Part shown: piece after piece, positions 6,940 through 14,424 of the stretch
How positions within the stretch are numbered: the stretch's first letter is position 1
How the letters are laid out: each line of letters starts with the position of its first letter
Assembly: GCA_965199805.1 (NCBI GenBank)
Contig: CBDATO010000003.1
Location: 434,001-498,000, forward strand
Direction of reading: 5' to 3'
Source of the DNA: DATAZK01 sp965199805
Lineage (GTDB): Bacteria; Actinomycetota; Actinomycetes; Frankiales; Frankiaceae
Length of the DNA stretch: 64,000 nucleotides
The notes under the pieces: generated by a model
Told to the model about the DNA's origin: nothing
The model's database searches: none
What the model saw: the letters and a program-made list of their open reading frames with translations, nothing else
Translations under genes and position numbers: made by a program

Positions 6940-7329
6940 TCAGGTGGCTTTGGCAGCCGCGTCACGGCCATCCCGATCGACGGCGGCCGGGCGTTTGCGG
7001 GGCCGGCCAGCCTTCGGTAGCCGGATGGCGTCGAACGGTTCGTGGCTGGGTGGGCGCCACGCGTAGCCGGCCTGGATCAGCCGGAAGGGTGGTTCAGCCT
7101 GGGCCATGTCGAAGCACCGGTCGATCACCGGACATTGGCCGCAGACGGCCACTGCGTGTGCGCGTTCCGCGTCACCAGCGACGTCGAGATCCCAGTCGTC
7201 CGGGTTCTCGTTGGCGGCTGCGCAGAGTGCGTAGTCCATCCACGACGCGAGGTCCTTGTGCCGGACGTGCGCGAGCACGGTGGTCGTGATGCCGCCGAGC
7301 TTCTGCCGCGGCCCAGGCTGGTCGGTCAC
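6940..7329 (-). CDS. Phage WhiB-like iron-sulfur regulator
   Basis: 129 residues from GTG at 7329. It has the four-cysteine WhiB arrangement: one Cys in YALCAAANE (around residue 36), then CGQCPVIDRC (around 63-72), expected to hold a [4Fe-4S] cluster. An AT-hook-like basic tail follows (KAGRPRKRPAAVDRDGR). The Gly/Trp turn that normally reads GVWGG is replaced by QAGYAWRPP, so contact with sigma factor may differ. WhiB proteins act with the principal sigma factor, and phage versions can redirect host transcription. The start overlaps the previous stop by 4 bp. Confidence 0.85.
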   Translation of the reverse strand: MTDQPGPRQKLGGITTTVLAHVRHKDLASWMDYALCAAANENPDDWDLDVAGDAERAHAVAVCGQCPVIDRCFDMAQAEPPFRLIQAGYAWRPPSHEPFDAIRLPKAGRPRKRPAAVDRDGRDAAAKAT

Positions 7330-7520
7330 CGAGGCTGCTTGCGCGGCCGTCCCCGTGGGCGCACCGGGGTGCCCATGGCGTGCAGCTCGCTGCGCAACGC
7401 GTTGTAGTGGATCTCGTATTCGGCGACGAGGGATCGCAGCGATGCGCCGGCGCGGTACTTGGCGTCGAGGGTGGCGCGGAGCTCGGCGCGCTGCTCGTCG
7501 GTGAGTTGACCCCAGCTCAT
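7326..7520 (-). CDS. Small helix-turn-helix protein with AT-hook-like tail
   Basis: 64 residues from ATG at 7520, joined by 4-bp overlaps to the HNH gene upstream and the WhiB-like gene downstream. The sequence runs LTDEQRAELRATLDAKYRAG, then SLRSLVAEYEIHYNALRSEL, which reads as a helix-turn-helix (Leu-Val-Ala-Glu-Tyr, turn, recognition helix), then the basic tail RPRGRPRKQPR resembling an AT hook. Probably a small DNA-binding regulator. Exact family not recognised. Confidence 0.65.
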   Translation of the reverse strand: MSWGQLTDEQRAELRATLDAKYRAGASLRSLVAEYEIHYNALRSELHAMGTPVRPRGRPRKQPR

Positions 7521-8086
7521 GCCTGCACCTCGGGAGCGACGTGCTTCCAGGTGACGTAGTTGCGCGCGTTCCAGATGGTGGCGGTGGCGACGCCGTACAG
7601 GTCCGCGAGTTTTGTCAGGCTGAGCTTCGAGTCGCGGATCTCGCGAACCTGCTCGGCTGTCAGCTTCGACCGCGTGCCATGGGTTTGGCTGGCGCTTCGG
7701 CCGTGTCGGATCATGTCCTCGGCGTTGGACTTGGCATTGCCCCACGTCAGCCGATGCAGGCGGTTGTCGGCCGGGTCGCCGTCGTCATGCCGAACGAGGG
7801 TCGCGTCGACGGGCCGCGGGTGGAAGGCTTCCATGACGAGGACGTGGACGTACCTCATGCGGCCGGCGATCCGTACAGCCAGGTAGCCGTTGGCCATACG
7901 AACGGGCTTGAGTAGGACGGGCCGGTTGCGTACGCCGCCACCGCCGTTGTTGGTGCCACGAGCGGAGCCGGACCGGACCGAGGATCGGACCTGGCCGTGG
8001 TTGTTGACGTCGTGGCTGGGGAATCCGAGGCAGGGCCTCCAGATGGTGATGCTGTCGAGCTGGTCTGCCAGCAGCGTGCTTGTCAC
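7517..8086 (-). CDS. HNH homing-type endonuclease with NUMOD4-like and HTH domains
   Basis: 189 residues from GTG at 8086. Domain order: an N-terminal NUMOD4-like motif (IWRPCLGFPSHDVNNHGQVR, around residues 15-34), an HNH core (YVHVLVMEAFHP around 79-90, VRHDDGDPADNRLHRLTWGN around 98-117), and a C-terminal helix-turn-helix (SLTKLADLYGVATATIWNAR, around 155-174) for target DNA recognition. This layout is typical of free-standing phage homing endonucleases. It overlaps the next gene by 4 bp, so it is built into the operon rather than sitting in a gap. Confidence 0.85.
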   Translation of the reverse strand: MTSTLLADQLDSITIWRPCLGFPSHDVNNHGQVRSSVRSGSARGTNNGGGGVRNRPVLLKPVRMANGYLAVRIAGRMRYVHVLVMEAFHPRPVDATLVRHDDGDPADNRLHRLTWGNAKSNAEDMIRHGRSASQTHGTRSKLTAEQVREIRDSKLSLTKLADLYGVATATIWNARNYVTWKHVAPEVQA

Positions 8087-8138
8087 GCTGGATGCTTCGA
8101 CTAGACCCGTCCAAGAAAGGACTTTTGGCGCCTCGGCC

Positions 8139-8309
8139 CTATTCGGCCTGGTCGAGAGCCATCTTCAGTACCTGCTCCCACGCCGATCGCAGCTGATCCT
8201 GCTTCGCGCGAATCCGTTTCACCAGGTCCTGCTCGTCCGCGAGCCAGTCCTCGTACGCGGCGGCATCACCGTTGGCATGCAGGGCGTGCATCGCAAATGG
8301 CTCGTCCAT
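8139..8309 (-). CDS. Small phage hypothetical protein
   Basis: 56 residues beginning MDEPFAMHALHANGDAAAYE. A strong GGGAGG Shine-Dalgarno sequence lies 8 bases before ATG at 8309, so this start is preferred over the in-frame ATG at 8327. The protein is acidic at the start and then forms a charged helix (DLVKRIRAKQDQLRSAWEQVLKMA). Function unknown. Confidence 0.65.
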   Translation of the reverse strand: MDEPFAMHALHANGDAAAYEDWLADEQDLVKRIRAKQDQLRSAWEQVLKMALDQAE

Positions 8310-8362
8310 GCGCAGATCCTCCCTCATGTCGCGTCAACCGTGATTGAGGCAGCATCCGAAGC

Positions 8363-8446
8363 TCAAGCAGCCACCTTCCAGTAGTCGGCGTACGCGTCAA
8401 CGGCATCTTCGAGAAGCAGCGGCTGCTTGTCATCCGTCTGGTCCAT
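8363..8446 (-). CDS. Possible 27-residue micropeptide
   Basis: A short open frame from ATG at 8446 that encodes MDQTDDKQPLLLEDAVDAYA and a short tail ending in WKVAA. It lies between the winged-helix gene and the small gene at 8139-8309 on the same strand, and its codon use resembles its neighbours. The upstream Shine-Dalgarno match is weak (CAGG). Without comparative data this is only possible. Confidence 0.3.
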   Translation of the reverse strand: MDQTDDKQPLLLEDAVDAYADYWKVAA

Positions 8447-8522
8447 GCCTGCAGGTACGCCGTATCAGGCACACACCTCACAGTCGTGCTGGTGATGCTC
8501 TTCTGCAGCTCCCCGAAGGGGT

Positions 8523-9440
8523 CTAGGCCGCGCAGCGGCTACGTTCTAGGGGGTCCGGGGGAGATGAACACCACAGATAACTGAAGGGCTGTGGAGGGAC
8601 GGACCCGGCACCGCCGCGAAGCAAGGTGTCGGCGACGGCACTGGCAGCGTCCCCTGGTGAACTGTCACAACTTTTGCTGACCGCCTGTTTGGCCCGCAGC
8701 TCCGCGATGATCTGCTTGCTGGTCCATTCGACCCAGGACTCTTCGTGCCGGCGCGTGATCTGGGCGGCCTTCACATCGACCAGGCCGTGAGCTTGGGCGT
8801 AGACCTCCCGGTTGATGTAGCCGAGCTGGCCGCGTCCGGTCTGCAGCCGCTCTTGGCGCAGAGCACCACGGACGGTGCGGCCCATGATGGCGCCGGCTTC
8901 GAGGGCGGTGAGGCCGGCGTCGCGCAGGAAGTTGAAGGTGCGCCCGATGGTCGACTGAGACTGGGCAAGGCGGTCCTTGGGGAGGTGGCGTGCCTTCGGC
9001 CGGCGGCAGCGGTTGGCTAAGGCGAGACCTTTAAAGGTGAGCTCGACGATGCGGCCGTACCGCGGCGACCGGGTCATGGTGATGAGGCCAAGCTCGTCCT
9101 GCATCTCATTGAGCCCGCGCGCCACGGTGTTGTGGCTGGGCAGCACCATGGTGGCGAGGCGCCGGCAGGAGATGGTGTACGGCGAACCGTTCCGCTGCTT
9201 GGCGGTGGCCTTCGTGTTCTCGTCGATTGCGATGAGGATCTCGGCGATGGTGGTGTCGATGGCTTTGCCGCTGCCGAGCTCGTCGATGAGTGCAACGGCG
9301 TCGATGGGCCACCAGAGTTTGGGGTCACCGTAGAGCGCGAGCTGGTGGGCGACGAGATCCCGTTGGGGGTCCTCGTCGACGACCTGGTACTCCGGCGGAT
9401 CTTCACGGAGGGGATGTAAAGAGATGTTGCGCGGTGGCAT
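8523..9440 (-). CDS. Phage winged-helix DNA-binding protein, possible replication or early regulator
   Basis: 305 residues. The centre (around residues 85-135) reads as a winged helix: CRRLATMVLPSHNTVARGLN as the helix-turn-helix and GLITMTRSPRYGRIVELTFK as the wing. The N-terminus is acidic; residues 145-245 are basic and helical (RTVRGALRQERLQTGRGQLG), and the C-terminal tail is Ser/Pro-rich. It is the first large gene of the leftward early operon and is preceded by a long inverted repeat, a position often taken by replication initiators or master regulators. No family recognised with certainty. Confidence 0.65.
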   Translation of the reverse strand: MPPRNISLHPLREDPPEYQVVDEDPQRDLVAHQLALYGDPKLWWPIDAVALIDELGSGKAIDTTIAEILIAIDENTKATAKQRNGSPYTISCRRLATMVLPSHNTVARGLNEMQDELGLITMTRSPRYGRIVELTFKGLALANRCRRPKARHLPKDRLAQSQSTIGRTFNFLRDAGLTALEAGAIMGRTVRGALRQERLQTGRGQLGYINREVYAQAHGLVDVKAAQITRRHEESWVEWTSKQIIAELRAKQAVSKSCDSSPGDAASAVADTLLRGGAGSVPPQPFSYLWCSSPPDPLERSRCAA

Positions 9441-9461
9441 ACACTGGGCCTTGCACTGGAA

Positions 9462-9507
9462 CGAACGCCACCCCTTCGCCCGGCTAAAGCAAATGGGGTG
9501 GTGTTCG
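9462..9507. repeat. 13-bp interrupted inverted repeat upstream of the early operon
   Basis: CGAACGCCACCCC (9462-9474) faces GGGGTGGTGTTCG (9495-9507): 12 of 13 positions pair and the remaining one can be a G-U pair in RNA. The spacer is 20 bases. It lies 22 bp upstream of the first early gene (start 9440), so it could be an operator, an attenuator hairpin in the leader, or part of a replication origin. No other feature is seen between 9441 and 9667. Confidence 0.55.
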
Positions 9508-9667
9508 TATTTCTGGACTCGCTTACGTCATCCCTCATCGTAGCGCCGTAGTCCAGCGCGGTTCGTCACGCAAATGGCCAATGCGATGCAGACGGTGCAT
9601 CGGGACGCAGCTCGTGGAACCCAGGCCGTTGGTCGTGCCACGACGATCGTGATTGACAGAGCACTGC

Positions 9668-10252
9668 TCAGTTGGTGGGCGATCCCGGAACGATGCAGGA
9701 GCCGCCGATGGCGTTGTCCCCCTCCCCATCGGATGCGTCTGCGGCAGTCACCACGACCTGGGTTACAGACTCCGGGCTGACGTCCGGGAACTCGAACTCG
9801 TACTGAGTGCCGCCCAACGGCACGGTGCCAACCTGCGAGTGGCTCCCGTTGACCGTTGCGGTCAGCTCGTACGTCATACCTTGAGCGATGGACGTGTAGA
9901 TGAAGACCGTCACAACGCCCGTGGGGGCCGCGGTCCACTGGTTTAGCGGGTCATGGCATTGGGCCAGCGTGCCGGACGCGGACTGCTTATCGAGGACGTA
10001 CGTCTGCTCCTCGGTCTCCTCGGGTGTCGGCTCGGTGGTCGCGGGCGCGGGTGGTGCTGGCTCGGACGTTACTGGGGCAGGTTCCTCGGACTGGGTCTCC
10101 AGCGGCGCCGGGTCAGTCGTCGTCGTTACGATGCGCGGGCCTTCGTCGGTCGGCCCGGCGTAGCTGTTGTCGCTGCCGGAGCTCCCGCAGCCGGCCAATG
10201 CGATCGCCACGAGGCCCGCACACACGACCTTGGCGTTGTTGCTCATGCTCAC
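9668..10252 (-). CDS. Secreted lipoprotein of unknown function
   Basis: 194 residues. The N-terminus MSMSNNAKVVCAGLVAIALA followed by GCGSSG is a lipoprotein signal peptide with lipobox L-A-G-C; Cys22 would be lipidated after cleavage. Residues 30-85 are a Pro/Thr/Glu-rich wall-spanning linker (EPAPVTSEPAPPAPATTEPT). The C-terminal 105 residues look like a small beta-sandwich (VVTVFIYTSIAQGMTYELTA; GGTQYEFEFPDVSPESVTQV) with two cysteines that may form a disulfide. It could be host or prophage (surface-modifying lipoprotein). The second Met (10246) is an alternative start. Confidence 0.75.
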   Translation of the reverse strand: MSMSNNAKVVCAGLVAIALAGCGSSGSDNSYAGPTDEGPRIVTTTTDPAPLETQSEEPAPVTSEPAPPAPATTEPTPEETEEQTYVLDKQSASGTLAQCHDPLNQWTAAPTGVVTVFIYTSIAQGMTYELTATVNGSHSQVGTVPLGGTQYEFEFPDVSPESVTQVVVTAADASDGEGDNAIGGSCIVPGSPTN

Positions 10253-10301
10253 AGCAATACCACCTAATGAGGTGATGTGGTGGTCAGGAATTGGTCATGC
10301 C

Positions 10302-10457
10302 CTATTGAGGCCTGATCTGGAGAAGGACCGCCTCTAGGTCTGGCGTGTGATCCGTCTCGGGCTGAGTCCAGATGGTGGTGATGATGATGAACGGGTCGCT
10401 GGCCACCTGATTCAGGACTGTGCGCAAGCTGCATCGCGAGTTTTGATCACTCACCAT
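10302..10457 (-). CDS. Small hypothetical protein
   Basis: 51 residues, MVSDQNSRCSLRTVLNQVAS then DPFIIITTIWTQPETDHT. Translation can start at ATG 10457 or the adjacent GTG 10454; the latter shares a GTGA overlap with the stop of the upstream gene. The coupling supports it as real. No family recognised. Confidence 0.5.
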   Translation of the reverse strand: MVSDQNSRCSLRTVLNQVASDPFIIITTIWTQPETDHTPDLEAVLLQIRPQ

Positions 10458-10885
10458 GGGTCGCCGCCATCTTCGACGCGTCCGCGAGGATGCTTCAGTG
10501 GCGGCGGGACGACCGGTCCCCCGCGCGGAGACTTCCGCCAACCGGTCGGCAGGACATGCCAATGCTCCCCCGTACCGCTCTGCGAGCAGCGAGCCGCGAT
10601 CCATCCCCGCGGCAGCTCGATCCGCAGCGCCTCCGCCTCCCGGAACATGGGGCGCAGCCGGCAGATGTCGCCCTCGGGCGCCTCGTTGGCGGGGATCGGG
10701 CGGTGCGAACGGATCAGCCCGTACTTCAGGGAGACCGCGGTCAGCTGTCCGCACACCGGGCAGTACGAAGCGTGCACAGTGAAGCCGGATAGCCCAGCGA
10801 TCTGCCGGGGCTCCACGGCACGCCTGCCTGATCCTCGGCACTGTTGATCATTGACATGTCGACCGCCGTTCGATGCCACGGACAT
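10451..10885 (-). CDS. Hypothetical protein with CPVCG knuckle
   Basis: About 144 residues. A zinc-knuckle-like YCPVCGQLTAVSLKYGLIRS (around residues 41-60) and a lone Cys in DICRLRPMF are visible; the C-terminus ends ARCSQSGTGEHWHVLPTGWR and a Pro-rich tail. The start is uncertain: ATG 10885 gives the full frame, and an internal GTG giving VEPRQIAGLSGFTVH is also plausible. Coupled to the small gene downstream. Confidence 0.5.
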   Translation of the reverse strand: MSVASNGGRHVNDQQCRGSGRRAVEPRQIAGLSGFTVHASYCPVCGQLTAVSLKYGLIRSHRPIPANEAPEGDICRLRPMFREAEALRIELPRGWIAARCSQSGTGEHWHVLPTGWRKSPRGGPVVPPPLKHPRGRVEDGGDPW

Positions 10886-10933
10886 CACCTCGACACGCCG
10901 GCGCGGGCCTCGACATCGCCCTGACCAGTGGCT

Positions 10934-11158
10934 CTATTTCTTAGTTTTTGGTGTCCAGTGGTCGCCGACCTTCTCGTACGTGTGCTTCAGCGCCCCGTAC
11001 GCGACCCGGTGGGCGTACCCCTCGTCCCCTTCATGACCGGACACGCCGAGTGCGCTGTCGTGTGTCTCGGCGAAGGTGGCCTGGGCGTGCTTGTCCGAAC
11101 GCGCCACCGGCGCCGGCAGCTCGTCCTCAACAGGTCGCCCGTTCTTCGTCTTCGGCAT
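10934..11158 (-). CDS. ChaB-domain protein
   Basis: 74 residues from ATG at 11158. The C-terminal half, GHEGDEGYAHRVAYGALKHTYEK, matches the ChaB domain core (A-HRVAW-A-K--Y-K), and the N-terminal half has the LPAPVARSDKHAQATFAETH segment that corresponds to LP--V---LP-HA--I---A. ChaB was named from the E. coli cha locus and its biochemical role is unclear; actinobacteria carry several small versions. The long upstream extension of the frame is antisense to the GGDEF-EAL gene region and is not coding. Confidence 0.85.
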   Translation of the reverse strand: MPKTKNGRPVEDELPAPVARSDKHAQATFAETHDSALGVSGHEGDEGYAHRVAYGALKHTYEKVGDHWTPKTKK

Positions 11159-11202
11159 GAGCACGGTGTTCCCGCGGGCGCGGCGGCGATACGCCCCGAT
11201 CG

Positions 11203-13632
11203 TCAGCGCGCGAACGAAGCGGACTGGTCGGCCCACGGCGCCTCGCCGGGGCGGCTGCCGCGCCGCTCGTCCAGCCGGACCGGCCCGGCGGCGAGCTGAC
11301 CCGTCGCGTGCGCGAGATCCCCCGGCCGGCCGAGCGCGTACCCCTGGCCGAAGCGGCATCCGGCGGCCCGCAGCATGACGGCCTGGCGCAGGTCCTCGAT
11401 ACCTTCGGCGACGGCCGGCAGCTGCAGGCTCTCGCACATCGCCAGCACGGCCCGGCAGAGGGCGTCGCCCCGGGAGTCCTGCCCGAGGCCGCCCGCGAAG
11501 CTCGGGTCCAGCTTGCAACTGGTGAACGGGACGGTGCGCAGGTAGGCCACCGACGAGTAGCCGATCCCGAAGTCGTCGAGCGCGAGCAGCACCCCGGCTT
11601 CCTGCAGCCGCTCGAGCAGGCCGACGGCGTGCGTCTCGTCCGGTGCGAAGACGCTCTCGGTCACCTCGAGCAGCAGGCGGGGCCGCAGCTCGGGATCGGC
11701 CGGGTCGGGCAGGCCCGCGATCAGGTGCAGCAGCCGGTCGTCGCGCAGCTGGCGGACGCTGACGTTCACGCCCATGATCAGTGAACGGCCGGCGAAGGCG
11801 CTCAGCCGGCAGGCGTCGGCGTACGCCTTGGGCACCAGCCAGTCGCCGATGTCGCCGAGCAGCCCGGCCTCCTCCGCCAGCGGGACGAATGCCTGGGATG
11901 CGAGCAGGCCGAGGTCGGGATGCTGCCAGCGCAGCAGCGCCTCGAAGCCGTCGATCTCCCCGGTGGTGAGGTCGACCACCGGCTGGTAGTGCAGCAGCAG
12001 CTCGTCGCGGGCGGCGGCGCCGCGCAGCTGCTCGAGCAGCTCGATGCGGGCGAGCCGGGCCGTACGCATGCCCGGATCGAAGACCTGGTACCCGCTCTTG
12101 CCGTTGGCTTTGGCCTGGTACATGGCGAGGTCGGCGTTGCCGAGCAGGGCGCCCGCCGTCGACCCGGAGCCCGCAGCGTCGGGCTGGGTGACCGCGACGC
12201 CGATCGAGACGCCCAGCACGAGCGGCCGGCGCTGCACGAAGATCGGGTCGGCCGCTGCGGCGATGACCCGCTCGGCGATGTGGACGGCCTCGACCGGGTC
12301 GTCGAGATCGATGAGCAGCAGCGCGAACTCGTCGCCGCCGAGACGGGCCACGGTGTCACCGAGACGCACGCACTGCGAGAGCCGGGCCGCCATCGACAGC
12401 AGCACGGCGTCACCGCCCTCGTGGCCGAAGCGGTCGTTGACCTGCTTGAAGTCGTCGAGGTCGCAGAACAGGACGGCGAGGTGCCGGTCGGGCAGCCGCT
12501 GCTCGAGGGCGGTGGCGATGCGCCGGCGGAAGACCGTGCGGTTGGCAAGGCCGGTGAGCGGGTCGCTGGTGGCGAGGGTGCTCATCTCGGAGGCCAGCCG
12601 CATGCGGGCGAGCGACTCGTCGGCCAGGGCGGCCAGCGCCGACAGCGCCTCGGTGTCGGCCCGGACGAACGGTTGCCCACTGCGCGGTGCACACACCAGC
12701 CACGCCTCCGGTGGCGAGCCGCCGATCGCGACACCGAGCTCGTCGGCGGTCGGGGGTGCCTGGCGCAGGTCGGCGCCCACCGTGCGCAGCAGCCGGGCGG
12801 CGTCGCGCTCCAGCAGGTCGTACAACGCCTCGGGGCTCGCGGCGAGCGACGCCCCCTTCGCCGCGTCGAGCAGGGCGGCCATCCGGAGCTTGTGCTCGTT
12901 GGCGCGGCGTACCGCCCGGGCCGCGACGAGCATGGCCAGCGTCGGGACGGTGAGCAGCAGATCGATCCACCAGGGCTGGTGACGCGGAAGCAGCACGGCG
13001 AGGTAGCCCATGCAGGCGACGCCGAGGAACCACAGGAAAGCCACCGGCAGATCACGGTCGACGACGAGCCGGCGCAGCCGCTGCCCCCGCTCGAGCGCGA
13101 GGGACATCGCGGTGATGACCAGATCGGCGATGAAGTAGGTCGCCGCGCCGCCGAGCACCGCCAGCAGCTCGTGCAGGCCGCTGCCGCCGAGTCCGCCGAT
13201 CGCGGTCATGGTCGCCAGGGACAGATGCCCGACGAGGATCATCAGCCCGACGTTGAAGAGCCGGGCCCACACCCTTTTACGGGCGAGGGCCTGCGCGAGG
13301 ACGGCCGCCGCGGCCCACAGCACCAAGGCCTGCGCGTGGGGCACCGAGACGCCGAGCGCGATGAGCACCGCCGCCTCGAAGCCGATCTCGACGTCGGCAC
13401 CGGGGCGGAACATCACCAGCGGGAACACCGAGAGCCCGACCGCGGCCGGGATCGCGAGCAACCACATGGTGGAGGCGAGTCCGCCGTCCACCCAACGCGC
13501 GGCACTCAGCCCGACGAAGACCACCGCCAGGCTTATGACCAGCAGATCGAACGTCTGGTAGGCCCGCAGCCGTACCGTCACCGCACCCTCGCTTCCCCCG
13601 ACGTCCTGTCGGTCGGCGCGGAGCGAGATCAC
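11203..13632 (-). CDS. Membrane-anchored GGDEF-EAL cyclic di-GMP enzyme
   Basis: 809 residues. The N-terminal 230 residues contain about seven or eight hydrophobic segments, a MASE-like sensor module. A helical/GAF-like linker follows, then GGDEF (around 355-515) with an intact active site RLGGDEF at 429-435, then EAL (around 530-780) with intact EALLR at 563-567 and ALDDFGIGYSS later. Both diguanylate cyclase and phosphodiesterase activities are therefore possible. It follows prcA after a 56-bp gap on the same strand, where pafA is often found. GTG at residue 18 is an alternative start. Confidence 0.95.
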   Translation of the reverse strand: MISLRADRQDVGGSEGAVTVRLRAYQTFDLLVISLAVVFVGLSAARWVDGGLASTMWLLAIPAAVGLSVFPLVMFRPGADVEIGFEAAVLIALGVSVPHAQALVLWAAAAVLAQALARKRVWARLFNVGLMILVGHLSLATMTAIGGLGGSGLHELLAVLGGAATYFIADLVITAMSLALERGQRLRRLVVDRDLPVAFLWFLGVACMGYLAVLLPRHQPWWIDLLLTVPTLAMLVAARAVRRANEHKLRMAALLDAAKGASLAASPEALYDLLERDAARLLRTVGADLRQAPPTADELGVAIGGSPPEAWLVCAPRSGQPFVRADTEALSALAALADESLARMRLASEMSTLATSDPLTGLANRTVFRRRIATALEQRLPDRHLAVLFCDLDDFKQVNDRFGHEGGDAVLLSMAARLSQCVRLGDTVARLGGDEFALLLIDLDDPVEAVHIAERVIAAAADPIFVQRRPLVLGVSIGVAVTQPDAAGSGSTAGALLGNADLAMYQAKANGKSGYQVFDPGMRTARLARIELLEQLRGAAARDELLLHYQPVVDLTTGEIDGFEALLRWQHPDLGLLASQAFVPLAEEAGLLGDIGDWLVPKAYADACRLSAFAGRSLIMGVNVSVRQLRDDRLLHLIAGLPDPADPELRPRLLLEVTESVFAPDETHAVGLLERLQEAGVLLALDDFGIGYSSVAYLRTVPFTSCKLDPSFAGGLGQDSRGDALCRAVLAMCESLQLPAVAEGIEDLRQAVMLRAAGCRFGQGYALGRPGDLAHATGQLAAGPVRLDERRGSRPGEAPWADQSASFAR

Positions 13633-13688
13633 CTTGAGCTACCCGATCCCAACTCCGGCCGATCTTGCGCCGAACGGAGGTGTGGTGA

Positions 13689-14423
13689 TCAGACGTTCGG
13701 CGCCGGACTGTCGCCGGCGTCACGTACCAGCAGCTCGTCGAGTGTCGGACCGGTGATCCGGCGGAAGCACCGCCGGGCCTTCTGCCGCTCGAGCACGGCC
13801 ACCTCCAGGCTGTTGGCCCCGAGCTTGCGCTCGGCGCCGCCGTTCTGGCCGACGGTGCCCGCCTCCAGGGCGCGCACCGCGACCGCGACCGCGTCACGCA
13901 GGCTCGCGCCGGCCCGGTGGTGCTCACGCAGCGATGACGCGACCGTCTCGGCCTGCCCGCCCATGGCCACGAAGCCCTGCTCGTCGGAGACCGAGCCGTC
14001 GTACGTCAGCCGGTAGATCTGGTCGTCCTCGACGGTGAGACCCACCTCGGCGACGACGATCTCCACCTCGTACGGCTTCTGCGCCTCGATGAAGATGGAG
14101 CCCAGGGTCTGCGCGAACGCGTTCGCGAGCGCCCGGCCGGTGACGTCACGCCGGTCGTAGGCGTAGCCGCGCATGTCGGCGAGCCGGACCCCGGCCACCC
14201 GCAGGCTCTCGAACTCGTTGTAGCGGCCGACGGCTGCCAGCGCGATCCGGTCGTAGATCTCGCTGATCTTGTGCAACGCGCTCGACGGGTTCTCCGCCAC
14301 GAAGGCGATCCCGCCGTCGTAGGTCAGCACGACATTGCTGCGGCCCCGGGCGATGCCCTTGCGGGCGTACTCGGAGCGGTCCCGGACGATCTGCTCCGGG
14401 CTCGTGTAGAACGGCGTGGTCAC
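13689..14423 (-). CDS. prcA: 20S proteasome alpha subunit
   Basis: 244 residues. It starts MTTPFYTSPEQIVRDRSEYA, the typical actinobacterial alpha-subunit N-terminus (Y-SPEQ---DR-E-ARKGI-RG), and keeps the proteasome fold motifs IAFVAENPSSALHKISEIYD and YEVEIVVAEVG. Alpha subunits form the outer rings that gate access to the beta chamber and dock the Arc ATPase through its C-terminal tail. Only 1 bp separates its start from the stop of prcB, so translation is probably coupled. Confidence 0.98.
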   Translation of the reverse strand: MTTPFYTSPEQIVRDRSEYARKGIARGRSNVVLTYDGGIAFVAENPSSALHKISEIYDRIALAAVGRYNEFESLRVAGVRLADMRGYAYDRRDVTGRALANAFAQTLGSIFIEAQKPYEVEIVVAEVGLTVEDDQIYRLTYDGSVSDEQGFVAMGGQAETVASSLREHHRAGASLRDAVAVAVRALEAGTVGQNGGAERKLGANSLEVAVLERQKARRCFRRITGPTLDELLVRDAGDSPAPNV

Positions 14424-14424
14424 G

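Noticed and set aside
8266..8481. 71-codon minus-strand frame
   Set aside because: It overlaps the better-supported small gene with a strong GGGAGG site at 8309; composition looks non-coding.
11920..14016. 698-codon plus-strand frame opposite the GGDEF-EAL gene
   Set aside because: Antisense of clear GGDEF, EAL and proteasome coding sequence; composition typical of a shadow frame.
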